Positions 1-9,100 of a DNA stretch of 40,975 bases are shown in pieces. A program made the position numbers and the translations under genes. The stretch comes from Chitinophagales bacterium. Its GTDB lineage: Bacteria > Bacteroidota > Bacteroidia > Chitinophagales > Saprospiraceae. The stretch's first letter is position 1; each line of letters starts with the position of its first letter. The stretch spans positions 1-40,975 of the forward strand of contig JAAFJN010000043.1 of the NCBI GenBank assembly GCA_013298845.1, read 5' to 3'. The notes under the pieces were generated by a model, which did no database searches, was not told the DNA's origin, and was given only the letters and a program-made list of their open reading frames with translations.

Positions 1-252
1 ACCACGGGGTATTAAATGCGGAATGGCGCCCCAAAGGACCGTTCGGCCGTTGGGTTGTACGTGTTGGTGCTGGGCAAAAATACCCTCGAACACCTGCACG
101 TGGCGTTTTTGAGGGTCTTGGGCAAAACCACTCGGCGCAAAAAAATACTGGTGGGCAAACGGATTGGTTTTGTAAAATCGGTATTGCGCCGCAGCACCGG
201 TGGAGGCAGCAATACCTGACAAAAGGAATAATATTCGGAAGAAGTTTGACAT
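1..252 (-). CDS. secreted protein of unknown function, 3' end beyond window
   Basis: An open frame of 84 codons runs from ATG at 252 leftward off the window edge with no stop. The first residues (MSNFFRILFLLSG, then IAASTGAAAQ) form a typical Sec signal peptide with cleavage likely after AAAQ or GAAA, so the product should reach the periplasm or outer membrane. The mature start contains HQYFFAPSGFA, followed by a segment rich in His and Gln. I recall similar RYFFAPSAF-type starts in outer-membrane-like hypothetical proteins of Bacteroidota, but this is a weak resemblance. Both shorter overlapping frames in this stretch are less convincing because they lack a signal peptide. It is separated from the upstream amine oxidase gene by a MITE-like element and probably has its own promoter. 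Function unknown. Confidence 0.6.
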   Translation of the reverse strand, partial: MSNFFRILFLLSGIAASTGAAAQYRFYKTNPFAHQYFFAPSGFAQDPQKRHVQVFEGIFAQHQHVQPNGRTVLWGAIPHLIPRG

Positions 253-351
253 TGTTTTGCAGCGGTTGCGCGGTTTTAGGTCGTCGCACCGGTGTTTTGG
301 CGCCAAAATGTGGAGTTGCGTTGTATGGGGGCTTTTGATCTTGGAAAATTA

Positions 352-470
352 AGGAGGCTGTCTCGTAAGCAGATACTTCGATGTTCGGTGTTCGAAATTC
401 GGTGTTCGGTGTTTAAAACATCGATGTTCGACATTAAAAACATCGCTACCACATTACAAGACAGCCTCCT
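352..470. mobile_element. MITE-like inverted-repeat element with 7-nt-phased core
   Basis: A 17-bp terminal inverted repeat with one mismatch bounds 119 bp: AGGAGGCTGTCTCGTAA at 352-368 and its complement at 454-470. The interior carries consecutive heptads GATGTTC, GGTGTTC, GAAATTC, GGTGTTC, GGTGTTT at 380-414, then a 12-bp palindrome AACATCGATGTT at 417-428. There is no coding capacity. The AGGCTGTCT terminus resembles ends of insertion sequences known in Bacteroidota, which suggests a non-autonomous derivative; no clear target-site duplication is visible. The element ends 20 bp before the stop codon of the amine oxidase gene, so its hairpin may also act as that gene's 3' end. The other 238-bp intergenic bases hold nothing I recognise. 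Confidence 0.5.
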
Positions 471-490
471 CAAAAAATCATCTTACCCCA

Positions 491-2500
491 TTACGTACCC
501 GCTGGTGCGATAAACGGATACTGCGCGTTATCAATAATCGGGCAAACGTCAAAGAAATCGTTCAACACCGATTCGGCGGTGCAATACGCGCCTTCTACCC
601 AGGCTTGGTCGTTGGAATAGGCTTCGCCCACGATAAAAATATTGGCATCGGCATTGTTGACCAATAGCGATGGTTTGCGGATTCTCTGCTGTACGTCCAC
701 CACGTCAAAATGCGGTGCCCACTCGTGGTAACCGGCGTTGAACGGCGGCAATGACCAATCCACGTAAGCGGCTTCGAGTGGTTCGGGTACGTTGAGCAAA
801 TAATTGGAATTTGGGCCAAAATGCAGTTCACCGAGCATTTTACGCAGCATTTTTACCATCCGGGCCGGTACTTTGCGCGGGCCGTCAATGGGCTGGGTAT
901 CGGCCGAACTTGGAATTTTGCGGTCTTGGCTGGGTTCCAGTTCCAGTTGTTTCCAGAAATCGGTATTGTCTTCGTCGTCGTAACTGGCCAAAATGCCGTA
1001 CACCGGTTTTTTGTTTTGTTCGGCGGCGTTGTTGCCAAAATACACCACCATCCGAATGGGCGAATTGGTCACGCTCGGCCCAATGGTATCGTTGCGGGCG
1101 GCTTTGTCGAGTTGCTGAATTTGCAAAATGGTCAACTGTTCGAGGGTTTTACTTTCGATGGCCGCCACCAGGTCGCCAATTGCTTCGTAAGGCGTGAAAT
1201 ACAATGTGCTCATGGCGTCGAGGGCATTGGCGGGAAAGCCTTCGTTTTTCAGCGTGGTAGCCACATCGGGAGTGGGGGTATAACCGATGATTTGGGCCGG
1301 ATACGGGGCCGGGTTGGTCGTGTATTCGGGCGACCACCAGGGCTGATCGAAAAACATGCCCACTTTGTACGAGGGCTGCATGATTGCCGATTCGAGGTAA
1401 AGACTTACCTGTTCGTCGTTTAGCACATCTACTTCGCCGTTTTCCGGTTTGCGGAAGCGGGTGGCCTGCGCCACCAGGTCAATGGCGGCGCGGGGCATGG
1501 CCATCCAGGCGGCATCGGATTCGCGGGTACCCGCCGGGAGGTTGGGTTCTTCGCGGGTAGCGTAGGTGAATACTGCTTTGTTGTTTTTCCAAAGAATAGA
1601 ATGCAGGCGGGTATTGGGGTAATAGCGGAATTCGACGCCTTTTTCCGCGCAAAGTTGTTCAATTTGATTAAAAAGTTCGTTGAACATACCCGAATAACCA
1701 ATGGACAAGGTGCGGTATTGGGTACCGGGCGCAAATTCGTTGTTGATGTTAAACGAAACCGCCGAACTGGTATTAATCACGTTGGAACTGTAACCATTGC
1801 CGTCGGCAGCGTAATCGTAACCTTCCGCGCCCAATTGATCGTACAGCAGGTTCCAATAGCCAACGTCTTTGAGCAGGTCACCTTCCTGAAACACCGAAGT
1901 ATCGGGCTGGGGCGATTTGATGGTACCTTCGTTGTAAAACTTGCACCACTCCAGGCGCGACATTTCGCCCGTAATGGCCAAATTTTCCACCACATTAAAA
2001 CCCTGGTCGGGGCTTGTTCCGGCCCCGAAATTATTCACATTGTACGGTGCCGGGTTATTGGAATTAATATCGTTGAGGTAAAAATTCCGGGAGCGCAGGT
2101 AAAAAAGTTGGTTATTGGTCACGTTAAAGGGCACCGAATATTGGTTAAGGCCCAATTGTTCAATCACCTCGGTAACGACCCGGTGACCGGCGGCAAATCC
2201 GTCGTTGGCGTTTGGTTTGGATTTATCCCAATAAGAATACCGCATACCGCCCAATTCGACGTACGAATTTTGTTTATCGTTGTCGTAAAACCAGGTGCAG
2301 ATACGGGCACCCGGTTCGCGCAATCCGGGGTTCTTTTCGTTAAAAGCGTATTTTCCCCAATCGTACAGTTCCAGAATATCCCCTTTTTGAAGGAGTTTCC
2401 CGGCGTTGTTGGGGTCATTGGTTTGGCCATTGAGCAGGCGCCAGGCCGTGTACAGGCCCGCTGCTCCGGCCCCAAAAATCGAATAGGTTTTGCTATCCAT
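491..2500 (-). CDS. flavin-containing amine/L-amino-acid oxidase
   Basis: A 669-aa FAD enzyme of the flavin amine oxidase family, without a signal peptide and so probably cytosolic. The N-terminus has the dinucleotide-binding motif IFGAGAAGLYTAW (residues 8-20). Near residue 82 is ELGGMRY, the conserved Gly-Gly-Met-Arg in which the Arg binds the substrate carboxylate in L-amino-acid oxidases. Near the C-terminus, FIVGEAYSNDQAWVEGA is the second FAD-contacting motif of the family. Known relatives oxidise an amino acid or amine to the imine, which hydrolyses to the 2-oxoacid or aldehyde, or act as amino-acid 2-monooxygenases. The substrate cannot be read from the sequence. It lies 88 bp downstream of a 2-oxoacid decarboxylase gene on the same strand, which suggests consecutive steps. 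A heptad repeat fills part of that gap. Confidence 0.85.
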   Translation of the reverse strand: MDSKTYSIFGAGAAGLYTAWRLLNGQTNDPNNAGKLLQKGDILELYDWGKYAFNEKNPGLREPGARICTWFYDNDKQNSYVELGGMRYSYWDKSKPNANDGFAAGHRVVTEVIEQLGLNQYSVPFNVTNNQLFYLRSRNFYLNDINSNNPAPYNVNNFGAGTSPDQGFNVVENLAITGEMSRLEWCKFYNEGTIKSPQPDTSVFQEGDLLKDVGYWNLLYDQLGAEGYDYAADGNGYSSNVINTSSAVSFNINNEFAPGTQYRTLSIGYSGMFNELFNQIEQLCAEKGVEFRYYPNTRLHSILWKNNKAVFTYATREEPNLPAGTRESDAAWMAMPRAAIDLVAQATRFRKPENGEVDVLNDEQVSLYLESAIMQPSYKVGMFFDQPWWSPEYTTNPAPYPAQIIGYTPTPDVATTLKNEGFPANALDAMSTLYFTPYEAIGDLVAAIESKTLEQLTILQIQQLDKAARNDTIGPSVTNSPIRMVVYFGNNAAEQNKKPVYGILASYDDEDNTDFWKQLELEPSQDRKIPSSADTQPIDGPRKVPARMVKMLRKMLGELHFGPNSNYLLNVPEPLEAAYVDWSLPPFNAGYHEWAPHFDVVDVQQRIRKPSLLVNNADANIFIVGEAYSNDQAWVEGAYCTAESVLNDFFDVCPIIDNAQYPFIAPAGT

Positions 2501-2554
2501 GATGTATGTATTTCGTTTGTACTGTGGTTAATGAATATGTTATAATGGGGTCAA

Positions 2555-2589
2555 ACTCTACACTTTTCACTCTACACTTTTCACTTTAT
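2555..2589. repeat. 7-nt-phased tandem repeat between decarboxylase and amine oxidase genes
   Basis: Two perfect 14-bp copies of ACTCTACACTTTTC occupy 2555-2582, followed by ACTTTAT ending at 2589. Every unit is a heptad starting ACT. The last base of the array is the first base of the decarboxylase stop triplet, so the repeat directly abuts the gene. On the minus strand the units read GAAAAGT and GTAGAGT, close to the GAAGAGT-type block at 30922-30977. Confidence 0.75.
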
Positions 2590-4340
2590 CAATAAGTTAC
2601 AATGGGCCCCGGGAATTGCTCATTCCCCAAGCGGCTCATCTGCCGTGGCAGGTCTTTTTCCGGAATAACTACTTCTACCAGCGTTGGTTTGTTGGAGCGC
2701 GTTTTAAATTTGCCCAACAAGTCATTCAATTCCGAAATGGTTGCAACGCGGTAACCATCGGCTCCGTAGGCTTGGGCCAACGCCATGTAATCCCATTTGG
2801 GCAAAATATCGAACGCATCGAACGGGGGTGCATCGGGGCCATCGTTGAAAGCATTGACGTTGACATAGACCTGCTCAATGGCATACACCCCATTGTTCAT
2901 GACAAAAATGATCGCGTCCAATTGGTTGCGCGCCAACGTGGAAAGCGATTGGCAAAGCATCATAAAACCGCCGTCGCCGGCCACTGTCCAGGCGCGTTTA
3001 CCGCTGCCCAATTGCGCACCAGCCGCAGCACCGGTTTCGTAACCGATAATCTGCCAGGCCGCCGAACTGACGAAACTGCCCTTCGACATCCCGTAAATAT
3101 TGGTCGCCACGTACATGGAGGAACTAACGCCCAAGGTGAGTACCGTTTCGGGCATTAAATTATTGTCGTCCCAAAATTTGGTAACGTACTGAAAAAAGCG
3201 GTTAAACGTAAGCCCGTCAGGCTGGCTGTCCCCGCCCGAATCGGAGGAGGACAACCAAGGTTCGGGATAGGTTGGCGGCGGCGGTGCCACCGTTTTAAGC
3301 GGATACGGCGCGTTGTTTTTAAATTTTTCCAACAATGCCTCCATAAAGTCTTTTAGGCCAATGTCTTCGTATTTAAAATAACCGGCCCGCGTTTCTTCCG
3401 TGGTGCAAAGTACCATGTTGGCGTATTTATTGGTCACCAGCAACAGGTAATCGTCGGTCATGATAGCACCCAGCGTAATGACGCAATCGGATGCTTTTAC
3501 AATGTCCAATACCGAATCAACGGAAGCCGCATCGGAGTAGGTACCGATAAATTTATCGCCTTTTTCATCCAGCACGGTTTTGCCCAGCGAGGTGGTGGTA
3601 TACAATATCCCGCTGGCCTCAATGATTTGCTCCAACAGCGGCGATAACCCGTGGCGCAACACTTCTACCCCGGCGAGTATCAATGGATTTTGAGCGGCCG
3701 AAATCATACTCCAGGCCTGTTCGACGGCATTTTCGAGTAAGCGGGCCTCCGTGATAAACGGTTGTGGCTCCAACGGAGTAGCCGAGGGCGCGTCACAAAG
3801 TTCGGCCCAAACCTCTTTGTAACAGGCGATGTACACCGGTCTTTGGTGGGTAAGCGCCGCGACCAGCAAGGCATCAATTATTTCCGGTGCCCCCTCGGAG
3901 GTGCTGAGGGTAACGGCGCCCACCGTCACGTGGCGGAATATTTCTTCGTCGGCAGCGAGGTTACCCGTGGAGTGGTGGTACAGGATGCCAAACATATCGG
4001 TGATGTTGCGGGCATCCGCACCGGGTGTAGCACTGATGACCACTACCGGCGCACGTTCCACGTACGCCCCCGCAATGGCATTCAGGGCCGAGAATGTACT
4101 TACGCCGTATTGCAACGAGACGGCTCCCAAGCCCCGCGTGCGGGCGTAAGCATCGGCGGCGTAAGCGGCATCCAATTCGTTAATGGCCCCAATGGTCTCA
4201 ATACCCTCGAAATTTTCCAGCGCCTGGGTAAAATGTTTTACATAGTCGCCGGGTACCTGAAACACTTCGGTGACATGGAGTTGTTGCAGTCTGAGGAGCA
4301 GGTAATCTGCAACGGACACGCTTTTTTGAGTGGCTGACAT
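2589..4340 (-). CDS. thiamin-diphosphate-dependent 2-oxoacid decarboxylase (pyruvate/indolepyruvate decarboxylase family)
   Basis: A 583-aa ThDP enzyme that should convert a 2-oxoacid to the aldehyde plus CO2. The N-terminal domain carries the catalytic Glu in INELDAAYAADAYAR (Glu55) and the paired active-site histidines in LYHHSTGN (His122-His123), which distinguish decarboxylases from acetolactate synthase. The C-terminal domain has the ThDP/Mg motif GDGGF at about 455 ending in NNG near 482. Length is close to the usual 550-600 aa. I chose ATG 4340 (MSATQKS) because the upstream extension to 4424 would overlap the previous gene and has no family resemblance; this leaves a 17-bp gap. The neighbouring amine oxidase could supply the 2-oxoacid, for example from an aromatic or branched amino acid. 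The exact substrate is unknown. Confidence 0.88.
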   Translation of the reverse strand: MSATQKSVSVADYLLLRLQQLHVTEVFQVPGDYVKHFTQALENFEGIETIGAINELDAAYAADAYARTRGLGAVSLQYGVSTFSALNAIAGAYVERAPVVVISATPGADARNITDMFGILYHHSTGNLAADEEIFRHVTVGAVTLSTSEGAPEIIDALLVAALTHQRPVYIACYKEVWAELCDAPSATPLEPQPFITEARLLENAVEQAWSMISAAQNPLILAGVEVLRHGLSPLLEQIIEASGILYTTTSLGKTVLDEKGDKFIGTYSDAASVDSVLDIVKASDCVITLGAIMTDDYLLLVTNKYANMVLCTTEETRAGYFKYEDIGLKDFMEALLEKFKNNAPYPLKTVAPPPPTYPEPWLSSSDSGGDSQPDGLTFNRFFQYVTKFWDDNNLMPETVLTLGVSSSMYVATNIYGMSKGSFVSSAAWQIIGYETGAAAGAQLGSGKRAWTVAGDGGFMMLCQSLSTLARNQLDAIIFVMNNGVYAIEQVYVNVNAFNDGPDAPPFDAFDILPKWDYMALAQAYGADGYRVATISELNDLLGKFKTRSNKPTLVEVVIPEKDLPRQMSRLGNEQFPGPIVTY

Positions 4341-4357
4341 GTTATAAATATTAGAGG

Positions 4358-5911
4358 TTATTTTTGTGTTCCGCCCGGTTTCGACAGTGTTTTGTCCCAT
4401 TGCGCCTTGGTTTGCAACAACCAACTAAAATCACCCGAAAGTTGGGTGCCGTAGGCAACACTGTCGTTGGCGGGGAAATATTGATCGGCAATGGCGGCAC
4501 TGGAATGGCAACCCATGCAACTCTCGGTACCAAAAATCTGAATTGGACTGTTGTAATTGGCATTTTCAATCAGGTTGCTGGCGGGTTGGTTGCCAATCTG
4601 GAAAAAAGTTTCCATACTAATATTGGTCAACAAGGCCAAATTGGGGCGGCCACCGGGTTTGTTCACCACCGATTCCGGCACTAAGTAGTCATTCGGGCCG
4701 TTCGGGCCAGGTTTTGCGTTTTGATCGAGCGGATATTGGGTATCAATCAGTTGGTAATACTGCCAGACGCTGTTCTGCGATTTAAAATACGCCTGCATCA
4801 GTGTATTAATTTGTTTAACGCGCAGCGGAATATCCACCATTCGTTTGGCCTGGGTTTTTAACATCGGAGTGCTGGCGTAGTATTGGGTAGTACCGCCGCT
4901 GTTGGACACGGCCCAAACATTGCCGTGGGCCGTTTTTTCGTACTTGGAAGTATTACCGCCGCCGCTCTCATCTACGTTGATGGGGCAAATTTCGCAGTTG
5001 GGATCGGTCAAAGTGGGGTGAATAAGGGTTTCTTTGCCGTCTTTACCCTTCACGACGTTTTGGTCGAGGTTATCAATATGTTCAAAAGTAGACCATACCC
5101 ATTGCGAACCGGTGGGCGTTTTTTGGCTAATGTGGAACCCAATCATACCCAATTCCTTTTTGACAAATTTGTTGGTTGTTTCGTCCAGAACGTAGCCGGG
5201 AATGTGAAAATAACGCTCCATATAGTCCGTATCGGTCAATATTTTCCAGGCGAATTTAATTTCGACGGCCCCCACCTTTTTGGTGGCATAATCGCCTTTG
5301 GGGAAATTGGCAATCGCGCCATTTTTGGTAAATTCGAGTTGGCCGTTGATATTATAGAGTTTGTTATTCACCACGTAATCGAATTCTTCACGGTTCATCA
5401 ACACTTCGTAATAGATGAGATTGCCGTTTTGGTCAAACAATTTTCCCGCAAAAGCCTGATCTTCTTCGTTGGCGATATTCCGGCCCGTTGGGGTGCGGTT
5501 CGACAAAAAGACGCGCACATTTTTTTCACCAACAAAAGAAGTATCCGAAAGTCCGGCACCGGCACCGGTTCTATCACTGCCCCAGGGCGCTGGCACACCG
5601 CCATCAGCCCGGTATACCTGAAATACTTCTTTCCAGCCGAGCCACGTGGGCTGACCGGGATCGGTAAATTTAGGTTTAGGGTTACCTTTCTCGTCCCGGG
5701 GCCAAAAAATAGCGACCAGGGCTTGCCAACTATACTTATTAAATTCCTGGTTCAATGCGAAAATATCGCCCGAAGCCTTCAGTTTTTGCTGAAGAGCGGG
5801 GTCAACATCCACCGGAATTTCGGGAGAAAAGAGGACAGGAGCGTTGGTGGTTTCTTGGTTACAAGCAAATATAACCAGCCACATAAGGCAAAGAATTGCA
5901 AAATACCGCAT
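4358..5911 (-). CDS. monoheme cytochrome c-type lipoprotein of unknown role
   Basis: A 517-aa protein starting MRYFAILCLMWLVIFACNQE: a lipoprotein signal peptide with lipobox IFAC, so it is probably lipid-anchored outside the cytoplasmic membrane. A single heme c attachment motif CMGCH lies at about 465-469, near the C-terminus. A second Cys pair (CEIC) lacks the His. The large central part has many Trp and Tyr and does not match a family I know. I used ATG 5911 rather than the in-frame upstream start at 5968 because only the shorter form begins with the signal peptide. It is the first gene of a probable three-gene unit with the decarboxylase (17 bp apart) and the amine oxidase. It may take electrons from a related oxidation, but the oxidase is predicted cytosolic, so the link is speculative. 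Confidence 0.75.
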   Translation of the reverse strand: MRYFAILCLMWLVIFACNQETTNAPVLFSPEIPVDVDPALQQKLKASGDIFALNQEFNKYSWQALVAIFWPRDEKGNPKPKFTDPGQPTWLGWKEVFQVYRADGGVPAPWGSDRTGAGAGLSDTSFVGEKNVRVFLSNRTPTGRNIANEEDQAFAGKLFDQNGNLIYYEVLMNREEFDYVVNNKLYNINGQLEFTKNGAIANFPKGDYATKKVGAVEIKFAWKILTDTDYMERYFHIPGYVLDETTNKFVKKELGMIGFHISQKTPTGSQWVWSTFEHIDNLDQNVVKGKDGKETLIHPTLTDPNCEICPINVDESGGGNTSKYEKTAHGNVWAVSNSGGTTQYYASTPMLKTQAKRMVDIPLRVKQINTLMQAYFKSQNSVWQYYQLIDTQYPLDQNAKPGPNGPNDYLVPESVVNKPGGRPNLALLTNISMETFFQIGNQPASNLIENANYNSPIQIFGTESCMGCHSSAAIADQYFPANDSVAYGTQLSGDFSWLLQTKAQWDKTLSKPGGTQK

Positions 5912-6046
5912 TGTTAAAGTTGGATAATGCGCCAATTGCCTGGCAGGGACTATTGAGCAAATTGGCACGGGTTACACATATTGTTGATGAAAAATAGCCT
6001 GCAAATAATATTGCAAAGGTGGCTCCAGTGCACCCGTTAAAACCAG

Positions 6047-6084
6047 CGTATAAATACCCTATTTGGAAATAAAGTATTTATACG
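6047..6084. promoter_or_regulatory. perfect 11-bp inverted repeat in intergenic DNA
   Basis: CGTATAAATAC at 6047-6057 is matched by GTATTTATACG at 6074-6084 across a 16-bp spacer. The flanks CCAG and TGG extend the stem with one bulge. It sits between the end of the T9SS gene (6125) and the start of the cytochrome/decarboxylase/oxidase unit (5911), both on the minus strand. Read leftward the stem is followed by only four T residues, so it is a weak terminator candidate; an operator or processing site for the downstream unit is equally possible. Confidence 0.45.
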
Positions 6085-6124
6085 TGGTAGAAGAGCAAAT
6101 TAAATTTGGTAAATTGAACATTCC

Positions 6125-9100
6125 CTAACGCCCGCTCAACACCAATTCCCCCGTTTTTAACAAAAGCCCACGCTCCCAAACTTGCCAAAAATACACCCCA
6201 TCGGGCAGGTTAGCGCGCGACCACGCGTGGTTACGCCCCGAAAAACGCTGCTGACTCACCGTACGGCCTTGCGCATCGGTGATGAGCAGTTCGCAAGTGG
6301 CCGGATCGGCTTTTTCGCCCAAAAGGGTAAAAACAGCCGTTTCCACTACCGGATTGGGTGCTACCTGCACGGTAATATCCGCACCTGCCGTCGCTGCATC
6401 GGCGCGCCAAATGAGCCGATTCACCATCCGGGTAAACGCCGTATTCGTGATGACCGGTTCGTTAAAATCAAAATAAATGGCCGCTTTATTGCGCAAAATC
6501 GTGCCGCTGCGGCGCGGCGCCTTCATCGGGATTTCAAACAAGACGTACCCGTGCGAGGCCGGTTCGTTGGTGGTGCTGTCGGGCAATTCGATGGGGTTAA
6601 AATGCCACTCGGCGATATTGCCACCGCGCAATACAAACCGGGCGGGGTGACTGGTCGCCAGCGTCTGAATGCCCGAAAGGGTGTAACCCGCCCCCAAGGT
6701 ATCGCGAATGACCACCGCAAAAGCCGTATCGGTGCCCGTGTTTTGGAACCGAATCAGGTACTGAATCGTCGAATCACTTCGGAGGATGTACTTACCGCCG
6801 GGTGCTCCGGTGATGGCGGTTTTATCGTTGGGGTCGTAACTGCCGGTCACCGTCACGTCGAGGTAAGCGGTATTGTCGGGGAGGTCGGTATCGTTGTAAT
6901 TATTTTCAATTTGGGCACCAAAACTAAAAATTTCGCCCAATAAGCCCGGATCAGGATCGAGTTCCAGGGTGACCTGCAACGTCGTTTGGGTGTACGGCAG
7001 CACTTCGGGCAGGGTAAACAACACTTCTCCCGCGCTGCCCGCTGTTCCTAGGGGCGTGCTGTTGAGGAGGGTCAAACGGTCGGGGTTGTAAAAAAAACGC
7101 ACCGGGGTGCCGGCGGGTACCGCCTGCGTGCCTTCGTTTTCGACGCGAATGGAAAAATGGGCTTTCATGCCCGGGCGCATACGGGTGCTCAAGAGCCGGA
7201 CTTTTAGGTCTCTTACCGCCGCATTGGGCTGATAACCCACGTTTTTGGTCAATGATTGTCCATTGGCCAACGAAAACGGTACCGGGTTTGTACAGGCCGA
7301 TGCGTGGTAATCGGGGGCGGTGGTTTGGGCGGTGTACGAACCGGGCGGCAAAGCAACGCCGTACAACCCGGCCGCGTTGGCTACGCCGACGTAACCGCCC
7401 GGTTCGAACCGAATCACGCGGTTTTCCACCGGAGGTTCGCCGGGGTTTTGCTGGCAATTGGCGTTGACATCGTAAAATATTTTACCGGAAACGATACCCG
7501 CCGCCATGTTTAAATTATTGAGCGGGTCCAAAATTTGGTCCATTGGTATGCGCGAAAAAGCGGTTGTCAGGCCGTAATCGCTGTGCGTCAGGTACAAATA
7601 ACCGTTGTACACCGCCGCACTTTTGATGTTTTGCAAATGAGGATTCATTTTTAAAGCCAGCCAATTGGTCAGACTGCCTTTTGAAACAAACAATCCACCG
7701 GTGCTGGTATTCGTCGCCAACAACAGCGAATCCAGTTGGTAATACACAAAATCGTCCGAATTTCCCGGCAAAGAATACGCGGTGAACAGGGTTTGCCCGC
7801 CGTCCAGACTGGTTTCCACGCGGCGGTTGTGGTGCGCCACCACCGGATTGCCCTGCGCCCCGATGGTCAACAAATTTTTGATTGGAATACTGACACTGCC
7901 CAGATTCGTTGCGCCCCAGGTTTGGCCCAAATTATGGGTAAAAAGCAGTTTATTACTGGCTAAAATATATGCCGTATCGCCTTTTGCCGCAAAAGAATTA
8001 GCAAAAGTACCCGTCATGGCCCCAAACGCCAACCACGTAGCCCCTTTGTCATCGGAGTAATAAATATGGGCACCCGCGTTAATTGTAATGATTTTTGCCA
8101 TCAAAAACAATCGGTTGCCGTTGGAGTACAATTGGAGCATGTTTTCGCCGGGAATAGTCCAAATTTGATTCCAATTGGCACCGTTATCATCCGAACGCAA
8201 CAACGCCTGCACGGTACTGCCGGGGTTGGCGGGGTCGGGAACGTTGGCAATAAAGAAAAGGGCATCCTTGTGCGCCGCCACATTTTTCCACGATGAAAAA
8301 GATTCGCCCGGTACGCCCTGCGGGTCCCACAATTCAAAATTCAAACCACCCGCGTCGCGCATGGCCCACGAATTATCCATGTAAAGGGTATTGTTGAACT
8401 GGTACACCAATCCCGCCCAACTTTGGTTTTGAGCCGTGGGCAACAGGTTCCAGGTCAGGCCATAATCTTCCGATAAAATAGGCAACTCCGATAACAGGAT
8501 TAAATCGTTTCCGGCTTGGTGAAAACGCTGTTTCAAGTACAAACTGGCCGGGTTTCGGGAAAAATTGGACAATACAACCGTGCGATTGGCCGGGTCATCG
8601 GCGGGGGCGCGATAGACGTTTTGGTAAGTGACGTAATAAAAAAAGCCGTTGGCAAAAAACGCTTCCCTGGGCTGGATGCCAATATTTCCCACCGTAAAAT
8701 TCACGTTGGGTGAAAAATCATCGCGGGTAAACGTCGCGCCGGAATTGCCGATAATCACCAGTTTGCCGTTGTGAATGGCCGAAGTGTGCGATTCAAATGT
8801 CCCGGTTTGAAATGGCAATTGAACCACATTGGCAAAATCGGGGGAATTGGCCGTGTACACCGCCAATTTATCCGAAATACTGCCCGAAACGGGGCCACTC
8901 AAAAAAATGAATTGCCCGTTGTGGAATAAAATATTCTCCGCCGGACCGTGGCCCAACAACGTCGGGTTTTGAACGGAAACCCAGGTAGTACCGCCGTCGG
9001 GCGAATAAAAACCCCGGTGATATTCAAAAAACGAGTTGGTTATTTTATTCCGGGAGATATAATTGAGAAACAATACCCCGTTGGCCGATACAATATTGCC

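Noticed and set aside
1601-2545. Long plus-strand open frame (314 codons) opposite the amine oxidase gene
   Set aside because: It is fully antisense to a well-supported FAD enzyme and has no domain or signal peptide. Such antisense frames arise from the strong codon bias here.
4341-4424. N-terminal extension of the decarboxylase
   Set aside because: It overlaps the end of the cytochrome gene and adds 28 residues without family similarity.
4883-5917. Plus-strand frame of 344 codons opposite the cytochrome lipoprotein gene
   Set aside because: Antisense to a gene with signal peptide and CMGCH motif; its own translation is low-complexity and resembles no family.
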